Counted from the first letter of the stretch, positions 34,070 to 45,325 are shown. The stretch is DNA of 64,000 nt from Prorocentrum cordatum (GCA_963575745.1 CAUYUJ010019893.1:344589-408588), one strand, 5' to 3'. Numbers and translations are program-made. The notes: a model not told the origin generated them from the letters alone.

Positions 34070-34269
34070 TCCGCAGATTTCATGGCGCCTCTTCTTATTT
34101 CATTACGTCCCAGGCCCCCCCGCTGGGCCGCGCACATGCCGCCGGTCATGATTTGCACCCCCCCCTCTTGGACACCCCCCTCTTGGCCGCTCCCGAAAAG
34201 GAGTCCAGGAAGGTCGAAGGTGGGTCCTGAACAGGAGGCGTATGAGTAGGAGTTGCCCATATGCTAAGA

Positions 34270-34615
34270 TGGGCTTCTGTTAGTAGTCAGACCGCGCCGA
34301 CTTCTCCTCTCATCATCCCTGCTTCATCTTCCTCGTCTTACTTACGCAGGTTCAGACTTAGGTTCGGGTTCACCAACGCTCAGACCTACGCATCATATTC
34401 TTTTGAGTTCACAGGTGTTCAGTCTGATTCGCTGGCGTCCTTCCACTGTTCATTCAGACAAGCTCACACTCATATGCATCCGTACTCGGACGCACTCGCT
34501 TGCAATCTCAGTCGCATTCAGACTCACACGTACTCAGACTCACTCATCATTTATATCAATTCATAGTCAGACTCACTCTTACTCACGCAGAGTCAGTTAC
34601 ATCATTTCCTCATTT
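34270..34615. repeat. Degenerate ACTCA/CAGACTCAC repeat
   Basis: Many imperfect CAGACTCACTC and ACTCAGACTCA words, lower in GC than its surroundings. ORFs are repeat translations rich in Ser, Thr and His. Confidence 0.7.
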
Positions 34616-34619
34616 CGAC

Positions 34620-35330
34620 TCACCCATGCTCAGAATTACTCGCGCACGCAGACAGTGCGGATGTCCCATCTCAGGCGAGGCGCTGGCTTCAGCACTCCCA
34701 AAGGGGGAGGGGCAGGGGGTGGTGCTGGCCTGTTCACGCCCAGATTCAGGGGATGTATCAGGCAGCCTGCTTGCTCCGGACCGCGACATCCTTTGCCTCC
34801 GGAGCAGATGTTGAGGATATCTCCAGCGAGGTGCTTGCTTCAGCTTTCCCAACAGGGGCGCCAGGGGGTATTGCGCCGGCCCGTTCGCTTCCAGATTGTG
34901 GGGGCGTCGCAAACGTTGTGCTTGTTTCGGACCGTGGCCTCCTTGGCTTCCAGAGCAGATATTGAGGATGCCTCAGGCGAGGCGCCGGTTCCAGCATTCC
35001 CAAGGAGGGGCGCGCGCCATGAGGTATTGCAGGGGTCCGTTCGCGCCCAGGTTTGGGGTGTCTCAGGCGGTTCGCCTGGTTCGGGCCGTACCATCTTTTG
35101 AATTTGGAGCGGATGTTCAGAATGTCTCGGGCAATGCGCTGGTTTCATGATTCCAATGTTGGGCTATGGGGTGTTGATGGGCTTGTTCGCGCCCAAATTG
35201 TGGGGATGTCGAATGCCGTGTGCTTCTTTCGAGCCGGAACATCTTGGCTTCCAGAGCAGGGTTCGAGGATGCCTCAGGCGAGGTGCTGGCATCAACACTC
35301 CCAAGGGAATCGACTTGCCGTCAACTTATA
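34620..35330. repeat. ~150-160-bp tandem array, four to five units
   Basis: GAGCAGATGTTGAGGAT and variants recur at about 34801, 34963, 35108 and 35253. Each is preceded by a TTCGGACCG or GGACCGCGAC segment and followed by GGCGAGGTGCTGGCTTCAGC-like sequence. Confidence 0.85.
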
Positions 35331-35389
35331 TTATTCGTTGACTTTCGATCTTCAGATGTTTCTGGAGATCTCGGTCCATGGGGGGGTAT

Positions 35390-35521
35390 TGAGTATCCCA
35401 TGTGGTTTACGTCTGTTCCTGCAAATTGCCCCTCCCCTGTGTCTCGAACCCGATGTGTTTGACGTATGCTCCTATAGATTGCGTGTTTCATGGGGCTCAG
35501 CTACTATGTGTTCTACGGCTG

Positions 35522-35559
<38 letters not shown>

Positions 35560-35850
35560 ATTGCCCCTGTCCTGTGATTCGGATCTAACGTGTGTTGCAT
35601 ATGTTCCAATATATTGCCTTCTGCTCCTATCGATCGCATCCTCCCTTGGGCTCGAATCCGCTCGAATCTTATGTGGTCTACGCTTGTTCCTGCAAATGGC
35701 CCCCTTCCTGTGGACCGAAGCCCAGGTGTGTTGCGAATGCTTTCATATATTGCCGTGCCTCGTTCCTGGGACTCGAGCCCTGTGCGTTTCACGTGTGTTC
35801 CTACAGATTGCCCTTCTCCTGTGACTCCTGTCGCACGTCTGTTCTACGTA
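35390..35850. repeat. ~60-bp minisatellite with (TA)n run
   Basis: Units of the type GTGTTTGACGTATGCTCCTA then TAGATTGC and TCCTGTGACTCG recur about seven times. A (TA)n run lies at 35523-35552. Confidence 0.75.
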
Positions 35851-36298
35851 TCTTGCAGCCGCTGCGTTGTTTGTGTTGGCCTCCGGGCGCCCCTGGGCCC
35901 TGCCGGGGCCTTCCTGCGGCCTGGAACGGAACGTCGAGGGCTGTTCCCCACATCCCAAGATGGGTTCCCTGTTGTCGCCTACATGCTCACTTCCGTTCTT
36001 TCAAGAGGTTCTCCCTACACCCACCATGTCGAGAGCTCATTCCCCACATCCCTCACATCCTCTTCTAAGATGGGCAACGGAACGTCTCTTCCCCAAATCC
36101 TTCTGATTCAGACCTCCAGGACAGGCGCCCCGACCCAAACCGTGAGCTGGACCCGCCGCGCGCGCGTCATCAATTCCTCAAGGTGTACGGCTTAGCCATG
36201 TACTGGGAACCTGACGTGCGCTGGATCACCAAGCGGGCGCGGCGCGACGCCCGCGTATTCGAGGTGCCGCTGGTCTTCCAGCAGGCAGCCAGCGAGGG

Positions 36299-36499
36299 CT
36301 ATACAATCCCTCCGTGCACCGTGTCCCAGTCTCCATCGGCCACGCGGCCGGGGCAGGTGTGGCGGCATCTGGCTTCTAGGACTAAGCACGCGCGTGCGTG
36401 GCGAAACCAGTGAACACATGCACTGTTTCGACTCCGGCCGAGTCCAGGGCAAGCCCCCTTTCCATGCTCACAGGCCACGTGGCGGGGACAGGGGCCCAT
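36299..36499 (-). CDS. Short Cys/His-rich ORF downstream of - strand SL relict (tentative)
   Basis: This is the first ATG-initiated frame of reasonable length after the - strand spliced-leader relict. It lies 40 bases from the relict and runs 66 codons. It is rich in Cys, His and Arg (MGPCPRHVACEHGKGAC). It overlaps the + strand coding-like block at 36183-36413, so at most one is likely real. It is included because the leader relict predicts that an mRNA-derived sequence begins here on the - strand. Confidence 0.2.
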   Translation of the reverse strand: MGPCPRHVACEHGKGACPGLGRSRNSACVHWFRHARACLVLEARCRHTCPGRVADGDWDTVHGGIV

Positions 36500-36539
36500 C
36501 CCAAACGGTGCTTGGTCACACTGTTCCAGCTTTCTATGG

Positions 36540-36566
36540 CTTGAGCCAAAATGGCTTGAGGCAAAC
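36540..36566 (-). other. Tandem DinoSL relicts
   Basis: Read on the - strand, CCATTTTGGCTCAAG (36554-36540) is an exact copy of the last 15 bases of the spliced leader. Immediately upstream is GTTTGCCTCAAG (36566-36555), which matches the leader end TTTTGGCTCAAG with a few changes. A 15-base relict starting at CCATTTTGG is what remains if a new leader is joined at the AG inside CCGTAG of an older one. Tandem relicts are therefore the expected signature of an mRNA that was reinserted more than once. Confidence 0.75.
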
Positions 36567-37640
36567 GATTGGTTGTGCCATCGCCTGGTGGCATCTTGCC
36601 TTCTTGGCCATGTGGCCGGGGCTCTTTTGGGCCACCTTTTTCTTTTCACCCTCGCTGTTCTTTGCGTCCTCAGGGCGGTCGCGGATGCGAAGTCCGAAAA
36701 GTCCAAGACCAAAAACAATCACTGTCAAGGAGAAGGCGATGTACTCCCGGATGCTGAACGTGGCCAACATCCACTGGACAGGCCGGATCCACGGCGTGTT
36801 CCCCACCAACGTTGGGATGCGAATTCCGCTTGCAAGTTCAATTGAACCTGCGGCCTCTTCTAGAAGCAGCGGGCCACCATCGTCGTTTTCGTGTTCCACC
36901 GCAACGACCAGGTGGACTACAACAACACGCGCCGGGTCGAGATCTCCAGGACGCGCCGTGCCCCGATGGCCAGTTTGCTGGAGGCCGACGACATCAAGTA
37001 GGGTCCCACGTGGCGCCGTTTCATGGGATACGTTCGCAGGCAACTTGCCTTCCCCAGCCCCCGACTTTTCAACGGAAGATGAAGCCAGTGAGACAAGGAG
37101 GGGGGCTTTGAAATCCACCCCAAAGGGGCTATTCGGACGCGCCCCTATCGAGGATGGACGCCCCCCCCCCTTGTATTTCCAAGAGTTGGGCCGCAGTTTC
37201 AATTGCATCCGAAAGCTTCACGAAGCCTGGGGTCGACAGATCCCGTGTGATATATGGACAACAGGGAGAAGCTTGCAGAGGAGTGTTCGCGGACTGGTAC
37301 GCATGCCTCTGATGGAGACCACCTTCACCTGGGAGGCGTAGTCCGTGGCGCACACCGTGAAGCGTTTCGGCGTCGTGCTCTCGTACGCCCACTACCTGAC
37401 GACGGCGGCCTCGCAAGGGCGCACGAGTCGCCGCTCAGTGATCATCGATTGCGCGCGCCAGGAGCCCCAGGGACAGCGCAGCGCTGACGACGACGCATGG
37501 CTTCCAAACCTCTACGTGGTTTTCCCCCGTGCCATCCAGATGGCGGACATGCTGCTGGAGCGGCCGCCTCTTCGCTGGCTTCTGGAGAGGAAAAAAACTC
37601 CGCCGCTGGCGGCGAACAGCGTCTCCCAATGCTTCACGGA

Positions 37641-39281
37641 GAACGGGGGTTCGACGGGTGAACAGGGCCGTTTTGCTTGCCGAGAAGTGCAGGGTAGCGC
37701 GCTGCGGGGAGAAGAGCGCCCCCTTCCGCTCCCTGCGACCCGATGCGAAGCGTGGGCGGTTTTGCTGGAGCTGGCCCGAAGGAGCCACCCGAACAGCTTT
37801 CCATTGCCATTGCGTGAGCGGACCCCGGCTGCCGCCCCGATGCCAAGTGGTGACGGCATATTTGTTTTATTCCCATAGGGGCCGCCATTTGTCCCAACGG
37901 ATATCCAGATATAGGGGGAGGAGAAAAAGGAAAGGCGTGTTGTCGTAGCCGTGTCACTCGCCCGCGTCGTTTACGGGAGCTCGATTTCGAACGCGAACGC
38001 GCGCGTATTGGGTCCTTCGGCGAGACGCGACCGGTTTCTGATATGCACATGCGGGGACACCCGCGTCGAGTATGTTCGTTCATGGCCCCTGGGCAAATTA
38101 TCCATCCCTTGTGTGTGTGTGTGTTTTTTTGGGTGGCGGAGGTCACAGAGCCCCGATGATTACACTGATGGGTGGAGGAGGGGTGCCAAACTGCTTGCTT
38201 ACGTAACGATCGCGCACATCGATGTTGAAGAAGGCCGAACATTTGTATGGGCGGGTGCACACATGTCATTATTCCGCCGCGTGCGTCATCATGTGCGTCG
38301 TACACTGTCACGCTGACGCACGGCCCTGTTTTAGAATATATTTTGGCGTGCATTACCACGAAATTTGAATTGTTGCAACACGTGCGTGGATGGAGGGCGG
38401 TCCCTTCCGAAAGCGACGCTCTTGCTTGAGGCCTTCCCTTCGCACGCGATGAATGGAAAACGGCCTCATGGACGGATATACGTTCCTTGCACACTGGGGC
38501 TCTCGCGGGGCACTTCCTGGCCCACGAGGCGCTCAGTTGTTCAAGGGGGCGCCCCTTCCCCGCAGTTAAGCGGAGTGCCCGCATCTGGCATTCAGCATCC
38601 CCCATGCATCTTGTGTGTGTTCCAGCCAGGGCCGCCAGGGCGACATGCATCGGCGTGTCGCCGCGGCGGCCCCTGCGACGCACTGTGCCTTGCGAGCTGA
38701 TCGTGTGTCGTTTCGTTCCGTGGGGCGGGGGGCTGGGAAATGTTCGTTCATGTTGACGCGCTTGGCTTTGGAAGTGGGCTGCGTGTCGCGCCGCAGTGTG
38801 GTGGGCCAGCGACGCGCCATCCGAAAGTTCCTGACCCTGGTTGCGCCGAACTTCCATACCGACCACCGGCTGGTGGCCTATATGCCCACGCCGGCCCTGG
38901 CCGTCCTTGCTTGTTCCTCTGTCGTGCCAGGCGGCCGGCCGCCCCCGCACCGCTTTTCGCCCATCTCCCCCCCCGTCCCGACAAGGAAGAGCGGCCTACA
39001 GTCAAGACCTGGCCGTATGGGCTGGTTTGGGTTCAGGAGAGGCTTGGGTTTTCGGGCCGATCCTGAACACAGCCCATTCGTTCCAGCAGGATGACAGTAA
39101 GCATCCACTCTCGGAGCTCCGCGCGGATTTCTTCCAGCGGCGCTGGGCCCCCCTGGACGGCGCCTCCAGCGCCTTGCCTGGAGGGGGGGCCCAGCGGGGA
39201 TCCAAGAAGTCCGCCCGGGCCTCCGAGCATGTACTAGCACATGCCCGTGGAGGAGGACCGAGGATCGAGGAGGCAGGATGA
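37641..39281. other. Largely unique DNA, gene content unresolved
   Basis: Contains a short GT run at 38110-38122 and ORFs on both strands. The + peptide RRAIRKFLTLVAPNFHTDHR (about 38810-38870) looks coding but cannot be extended into a gene model. Confidence 0.3.
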
Positions 39282-39404
39282 TCGACGAGGAGTGGGAGGA
39301 CACGGAGGGAACCGAGGAGAATTGAGGGTCACCCATCCTTCGCCGCGAGGCAGCTCCTCTCCGCCCTGGCATTCTTGCACGGCCAGCGCGTGATCCACCG
39401 CGAC
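39282..39404 (+). pseudogene. Protein-kinase exon fragment ending at the HRD catalytic motif
   Basis: The frame open from 39282 encodes HPSFAARQLLSALAFLHGQR followed by VIHRD. This is the subdomain VIa helix and the HRD of the catalytic loop of eukaryotic protein kinases, where the usual continuation is LKPEN. Instead the frame reads ASSRGARG and runs into an introner-like element 30 bases later. A GC donor after GAC (39404) would fit the known dinoflagellate use of GC as well as GT 5' splice sites. No KPEN, DFG or glycine-loop exon was found nearby, so this is either one exon of a gene with long introns or a gene fragment. Strand and reading frame are well supported by the motif. Confidence 0.5.
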
Positions 39405-39433
39405 GCGAGCTCTAGGGGGGCGCGAGGGAATTT

Positions 39434-39617
39434 AGGCCTCCCAATTGCGGTCCGAGTAGATGGGGTCGGAGGCTCGCGCCGCATCGCCGATGCATCGGCG
39501 ACCTGGCTGGATGTGGAGCCCGATGTTTTCCACGCCGGCGTCGTCGATGCATCGCCGCTGCATTAGCGATGCGGTGAAACCTTCCGGCCCCATCTACTCC
39601 GACCCCATCCAGGAGGT
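39434..39617. mobile_element. Introner-like element, family I1 copy A
   Basis: The left end carries CGAGTAGATGGGGTCGGAGG and the right end carries the complement, CATCTACTCCGACCCCATCC followed by AGGAGG. The interior has CGCCGCATCGCCGATGCATCGG palindrome-type words (ATCGCCGAT, GCATCG). About 184 bp, placed just 3' of a kinase exon. Confidence 0.7.
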
Positions 39618-39895
39618 TGCTAGGGAAGGCAGTGGGACTGCAATGCTGGACTGCTCATCTCGTTCTCTTTGTGGAACTTTTTGTCAGCAGCTACCTGCGC
39701 ACACACAGACATAATATCTGCCTTCAAGAGGAAAGTTGACGAGTGATGCTTCGCATGCGCAAGCTGAAGCTCCACTGCCCGCGGACTTGGACAGTGCCTG
39801 TTGCAATGACGCCGCGGCAAAATCACTGCAGGCAGGGCGCCGGAAAGGCTTTGGCCAGACACGATTGCTGCTCATCGCTGATGAGCACGACAGTA

Positions 39896-40062
39896 GGAGC
39901 TCGACCACGAGAAACCTTCCACAAGAAACCCAACCCTGAGAACCCAGGCCGTCCGCTGATTTTTGGTGTGGGAACGGCTTTCCACAACAAAACCATCGAC
40001 ACCCAAGAAACCCAGGGCACCCTGGAGGCAAGCAGGGTATTTATTGGCATGGTGTTCCACTG
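39896..40062 (-). repeat. Dispersed repeat R1, copy 2
   Basis: Reverse complement of R1: AACCCAGGGCACCCTGGAGG, AAGCAGGGTATTTATTGGCA and GAAACCTTCCACAAGAAACC are diagnostic. Confidence 0.85.
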
Positions 40063-42165
40063 CATTTAGGGCGGGCGACATAGCTTGTGGTGAACCCAGA
40101 CCCTCGACGCCATGATTGTTTTATAACAACCCTGGAGGTCTCGACCCATTCCCCGGGACCTGCTTCTCATCCCGAGCCAGTCTTTGATGGTTCAGAGGCC
40201 CAGTGAGGGCCCCCAGAGGCCCCCCATAGCGACAAACCTCACGTCGTGATTTGTCCATGTCCCTAAGGGGGTCTGGGAGCGGCCCTTCGTGGCCGTGACC
40301 GCCCTCGCGCGAGCGCCACCACCCCGAATCAATACTGCGCTGACGCAGTCGGGGTCGGCGGGCCGGCGCCCCCTGGCGGAGACCAGTGCTCGAGCTGAAC
40401 GGTGCCTGGGCGCTCTCGTGGGCCGTCTTTTCGTTTCGACGAGCCGGCCCTTGGGCAAGGGTTGGAACCTCGGGGGCCGTGCACTGAAGGAGTCAGACCG
40501 CCGCATGTCCTGGGAGGCGTCGGGGGCCCCAAGCGATGCGGTAAGCCGGTGGGGACTCGAGGTGGCCGCACGGCTTGTGGGGCCTCGGCCGCTCTCCCAG
40601 GATGGCTCGGCCGACGGACCGTTTGGAACTTCGACGTCACCGCACGGTCTGTCACCGCACTGCTCTCTTGGGACCCCCGAGGGAAGGGGGGGGGGAGGGT
40701 GGAGGGAGGTGGAGGGGGGAGAGAGCAGGGCGGGGAGGTCCGAAGGCGGAGGAACAGGCAGAAGGAAGCAGGGGCAGGGCAGGGAGGTTGGGGAGGTAGG
40801 AGGAAGCGGGGTGGAGGAGGAAGGGGGGAAAGAGGAGGGTGAGGTACAGAGGAAGGGGTCGAGCGGGGTTCGATGTGCCATGGCTTCTGGCTTGTTCGGT
40901 TCGTCTGGGCGCCTCCCCATCCAAAAACTCATAGACAGGATAGCTCCTCTGCGCAGTCCCAGGGGACTGCTCTAATGATTCCGACTGTCAAACTATCTCC
41001 GGGACTGTTTTGAGGATTCAGAGCGCCCCGTGGGAACCCTCGCAAGGTCTGGATGTTGGTCGCCTGCTGCGGCATTTTGCCCAGCAACATGAGCCGCTGT
41101 TGCCCATTCGGCGTGTCCGCGCCTGATCGTGTTCCTCATCACTCGCCTTCTCTTCCTCACCCTATCCCTGTTTTTTCCACCCCTTCCAGTTCGCGCCCGT
41201 TTTCAATTGCGACTGCTCCTCCCTCTTCCCCTACATCCCTGTGCGGATGCTCCCTCTTTGCGCCTCTCGTTGTTGACGAGTAGTACCGCCGTTGTCCTAC
41301 ATGCGGTGATCTGCCTCTTCTTTCTCGTCATCATTATTCTAGTCATCTTCTCCTCGTTATTCTTAGCACTTCACCTGTGATGCCGCTCCTCAGCCTCATT
41401 CTCTTGATTGTTCGCCTATCGCGTCGGCTGGTTAACCTACTCGACACCCTGATGCTGCTCCACAGGCCTCGTCATTATCCTCGTGCTCTTGTTCCTCTGC
41501 CTGCTGCTCCATGCGCCGATTCTTATTCCTGTCTGGCTCGTCATACTGCGTGTTGCCGATTTTCCGCTGTCTCCCTTCGTTCAATTCCCTTTGGCCTTCA
41601 CCTCTTCGAGGAGGCGCGGAAGGAGGAGGAGGAGGAGGAAGAGGACAAGGAGGAGGGAAGGATCAGTAGCACCATGACAACGACCAGCTTTGGGAGAAGG
41701 CGTAACGAGCCCTGTTGCGGCCCATTCTCGGCGTGGCTCCGTCTCCGACAGTCAATGTCAATCCTGCGCAGCTCGATTTGATGCGATTGCGATATTCGTG
41801 CGATCCGTTTGAGCCCGATGTTTGTTTGGCGCTGTTGTGCGTCATGCCGCAGCCGTTCCGATTCGATTTCGTTTCAGTGCCGATGCTGACCGATCCCACG
41901 CGCGTTCTGATTGGATGCGATTTCATGGTTCAGTGCTGAGTGTTCCTACATCTGGGCCGGGCCCCAGAGCTGTCCAGAAAACGACCTGGGATGCGAAACT
42001 TGTCCGAGGAGGGGTCGAGAGCTCGGGGCCGTCACCGCGTCGGGCGAGGCCCGTCGAGGGCCCGAGGCGCCCGCAACCCTCGGCCCTTGGCCGCCGTGGG
42101 CAAAGCGCTGCAGCCTCGAAACGCGCCCCGAAATGCCCGAAGCCCTCGACCCTCGATCGCAACAC
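40063..42165. other. Unique and G-rich DNA, no gene recognised
   Basis: A purine-rich GGGGAGGTGGAGG stretch occupies 40680-40860. 41050-41620 is pyrimidine-rich. A 74-codon + ORF at 41715-41939 (peptide DLMRLRYSCDPFEPDVCLAL) looks protein-like but has no recognised family. Confidence 0.35.
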
Positions 42166-42169
42166 CTCC

Positions 42170-42345
42170 TCTTCATCCTGCCTCGCGTACTCCTCCTCCT
42201 CCTCGTCCTCCTCTTCCTCGTCCTCCTCCTTCTCCTTGTCCTCCTGGTCCTCCGCCTCCTCCTCCTCCTTCTCCTCCTCCTCCTCTTCTTTCTCTTCCTC
42301 GTCCTCCTCCTCCTCCTGCTCCTCCTCGTCCTCGCCCCCCCTTGG
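42170..42345. repeat. (TCC)n microsatellite
   Basis: A TCC/TCG pyrimidine tract with few interruptions. The flanking GC-rich DNA has no recognised exon. Confidence 0.9.
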
Positions 42346-42478
42346 GGCCTCCTCTGCTCGGCCGTTGACAGCGGCACCGGCCCGGCCCTGCCGAGTCGGG
42401 CCCTCGAGGGGGGGCCTTCGCGGCCGCAGCTGCTGCGGGCCTGCACGCCCGCCCACAAAGGGGGTGTGGCACAGATGC

Positions 42479-42691
42479 AGGCCTCCCAGACGGCGTCGGA
42501 GCAGATGAGGTCGCCGGATCGCGCCGCATCGCCGATGAATCGGCGATGCGGCTCGATGTGGGGCCCGATTTGCCTCACGTCGTCGCCGATGCATCGCCGA
42601 CGTCGCCAGTGCATCGCCGATGCATCGACGATAAATCGACGATGCGTTGGCGATGCGGCGCGATCCTCCGACACCATCAGGGACAGGCCTC
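42479..42691. mobile_element. Introner-like element, family I1 copy B
   Basis: The ends AGGCCTCC...GTCGGAG and CTCCGACACCATCAGGGACAG then GCCT are diverged inverted repeats, and the interior shows the family's CGCCGCATCGCCGATG and GATGCATCGCCGACG palindromic words. About 213 bp. Confidence 0.6.
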
Positions 42692-42796
42692 TAATAAAAG
42701 GGTGGTGTGGCACCACACCCCTTTGTGGCATTGGCACCACAATCCCTTCACGCCGCGCCCCTTTCCTACCTCCAGACAGAAGTGTGTTATTCGGGA

Positions 42797-43008
42797 TCCC
42801 GCCAAGGGAGTGTGTGCCCCAGGGGGGGGGTGAGTTCGATCGCTTTTGCACCGAGCCGCCCAGAACAGATGCCCCCCAGCTGCCAGCAGCTCCCGACAGT
42901 TGCCGACATGTGGGGCATGCGGGGGGCATCTGTTTGCAGCAGTTCGGTGCACCAGCGGATCGAACTCATGCCCCCCTCAGGGTCACCCCCCCTTTGGTGA
43001 ATCCCGTG
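42797..43008. repeat. Imperfect ~90-bp inverted repeat (foldback element)
   Basis: The perfect inner arms AACAGATGCCCCCC (about 42860) and GGGGGGCATCTGTT (about 42918) are flanked by GAGTTCGATCGC versus GCGGATCGAACTC, and further out by GGGATCCCGCC versus GGTGAATCCC. It looks like a MITE-sized foldback. Confidence 0.7.
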
Positions 43009-43069
43009 CTGTGCTCAAAGAGGGCTCTGCCTACCCCGAAGGACGACGGAAGGCGGACGAGGGACAAGA

Positions 43070-43262
43070 GACGGGGGACGACCGACGAGCGACGACGACG
43101 ACGACGACTGAGGACCGACGATGACGACGACGGGAGGTGACGGACGACGAGGCTGACTTGACTACGACGTCGACGGACGATGACGACGATGGACGACGGG
43201 AGACCATGACGACGATGACGACGATGGACGACGACGATGGACGACGGCGACGACGACGACAC
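43070..43262. repeat. (GACGAC)n repeat
   Basis: Imperfect GAC/GAT triplets. ORFs are Asp- and Arg-rich repeat translations. Confidence 0.9.
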
Positions 43263-43511
43263 CAGATCCGCGTCGGGGGGCGGCGAGGTCAAGTGCGAGA
43301 ACGTGTTCCGGGCCGACCGGCCCGACGAGGCCCCGCTGGAGCTCGCCGTCTTCAAGCTCGGAGCGCGGCTCCCACCGCCCTCGGCCGCCTCCGCGCCGCG
43401 AGGCACGGCGGCGCCTGCGAGCCCCGTGGGGCCGCCGCGGGCCGCCGTCACACAGTGGCGAGGCGTCCCGACCTGCGCACAGGCCCACCAGAGAATGTCC
43501 TGATAAGATTA

Positions 43512-43690
43512 CAGTGGAGGCCAATGCCAAAAGAAGCACCCTGCTTGCCTCCAGGGTGCCCTGGGTTTCTTGGGTTTCGACGGTTCTGCGGTGGAACGCG
43601 GAACGTTCTCGTATCAAACACCAATGGACGTCCTGGGGTCTCAGGGTTGGGCTTCTTGTGGAAGGTTTCCTGTGGACTGGCCTCTACTCT
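43512..43690 (+). repeat. Dispersed repeat R1, copy 3
   Basis: ACCCTGCTTGCCTCCAGGGT, GGACGTCCTGGGGTCTCAGG and TTGTGGAAGGTTTCCTGTGG match copies 1 and 2. Confidence 0.9.
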
Positions 43691-43859
43691 ATGTGTTTCT
43701 TGGAACATTTGTGGCTGACTGGGCCGTGTCTTTGGTCTTGCGGCCATGTGGCCGCCATCGCCGCCTGGTCGCCGCCCGTCGTCTGGGCGGTGTCTTCGGT
43801 CTGGCGGCTACGTTGCCGCCGTCGCCGCCCTTCGTCGCCTTTGGATTGCACCACGTAGA

Positions 43860-44175
43860 TTGCACGACATAAGAAATCGCACCTGCGGCTGTTGGCTCAC
43901 GACATAGCCTGCACCGCATCTATTACACATCACATGCTGCACAACCACTTGATACTCTGCGCCACAAACATGTATCACCTATATTGCACAGCATCGCTTG
44001 CATCGTGTATATATACATATTGCACAACACGGGTTGTCCTAAATATATTACGCAACATTGATTGCACAGCTAGGGTACACCACATAGATGGTATCGCACC
44101 AATTGCACAGCATAGACTGCATGCACCCACAAAGCATCTAATATTCACATGTGTGTATTTGTAGTACACAACATA
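43860..44175. repeat. AT-richer TTGCACARCATAG degenerate repeat
   Basis: About ten imperfect words such as TTGCACAGCATAG, GCACAACATAGATT and CACCACATAGATGG at 20-30 bp spacing. This stretch is clearly lower in GC than the rest of the window. Confidence 0.7.
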
Positions 44176-44759
44176 GATTACACCACCACACATCAGAGGG
44201 GAAATAACCACCCCGGCCCTCACAACTTGTGCTTTCTAAAATGCCATGGGCGTTTACTAAACAGCCTTCACTGTTCGATTCCTTCCTTGGGTGCATTTGC
44301 TATTCGCCCTTGCCTGTCGGGGTGCTTATCATGAGGTTTTTTGTGCTCCCTGGCATCCACCCATGGGCCACTCAGAATGAGTTTGAAAAACCCGCCCTAG
44401 GCTGGGGCCCAGACCCAGGCCTTGCGGGGCTTGGGCCCCAGCCAGTCCGATGCAGGGGCGCCGGTTTCCTTTCCCTGCCTCTCCTCCCCCGTCCTGATCC
44501 CCGTCTTCCTCAACCCTCTCCATGCCCTGGTCCCTTCTCCTCCACCCAATCCTTCTTCTTTACAGACTCCTCCTCCCTGTCGCACCGCCGGATCTTTCGT
44601 TAGGGCTGGCTGGGCGTTTCGCCGGAGACGTCCCCACCGTGCACAGCGTTTCGCCTGAGACGTCCCCACCGTACACGAGCTTCAAGCTTTGGATCTCCAC
44701 TTGTGGGACGGACGGAGGGTGGGTTGTTTGCAAATTGGGGTTGTCGCCTGGGCGCCTCT

Positions 44760-45060
44760 CAGGTCCAAGCAGTAGCTCGTAGATTCGGGGCGATTCCTGA
44801 TAAGAAAAACGGTCACGGATGAAGGGCGTCCCTGGTTTATATTGAGGAACTCGCTTGCTATTTCGTCAGGTTTGGCGCCTCCAGGCCTAAATTTGCGAAG
44901 CGGCTTGATGACCCCATTTTGCCGCATTGCTCTTGACTTCCCCTGGGTGCTTCGCGCAGTGAGTATTTGCTTTGTATCTCTGGGGGGCAGTACCTCTCCT
45001 GAAAATGACACTCTTTTCATGTACTCCGTCGTTGGTTTGACGCGGATTTCGACGTGCGTT
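44760..45060 (-). CDS. Possible exon, unrecognised (tentative)
   Basis: The - strand frame here gives a non-repetitive, charged peptide including TEYMKRVSFSGEVLPPRDTK and GGAKPDEIASEFLNINQGRP. It lies inside a longer open frame (44682-45374) whose other half is GGA repeat. No splice sites or family were identified, and the opposite strand is open as well. Confidence 0.25.
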
Positions 45061-45325
45061 CGAGTCGGATTTGACTCGGACGCGACACGGATTCCACATG
45101 GATTCAACGCGCTCGACACGGATTCGACATGGATTCGACGTGGATCGCGGCGCAACGGGACAGACAAGGTCCCCCGAAGATGCAACACAAGAGAGAGGGG
45201 AGGGGGCTTGGGACGGGAGAGTGTATCGTACAGCGCGGAGATGTCCGCAGTGCCCGCGCGAGGAGGTGTTGGGATGAGGAGGAGGAGGAGGAGGAGGAGG
45301 AGGAGGAGGAGGAGGAGGAGGACCA
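45061..45325. repeat. GGATTCGAC repeat and (AGG)n
   Basis: Several GGATTCGACATGGATTCGAC words (45080-45150) are followed by a GGA tract (45278-45322). Confidence 0.8.

Larger units (their letters stand above)
36183..37640 (+). pseudogene. Coding-like blocks of an unrecognised gene, interrupted
   Basis: Four + strand blocks have protein character. 36183-36413 contains GLAMYWEPDVRWITKRARRD and FEVPLVFQQAASEGYTIPPC. About 36730-36835 encodes EKAMYSRMLNVANIHWTGRI. 36865-37002, in another frame, encodes RATIVVFVFHRNDQVDYNNT and ends LLEADDIK before TAG. 37240-37640 encodes GLVRMPLMETTFTWEA, then an in-frame TAG at 37339, then AHTVKRFGVVLSYAHYLTTA and WLPNLYVVFPRAIQMADMLL. Frame changes could be introns, but the TAG inside the last block suggests decay. 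The - strand is also open across 36534-37208 with a hydrophobic segment, so strand assignment is not secure. No family was recognised. Confidence 0.3.
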
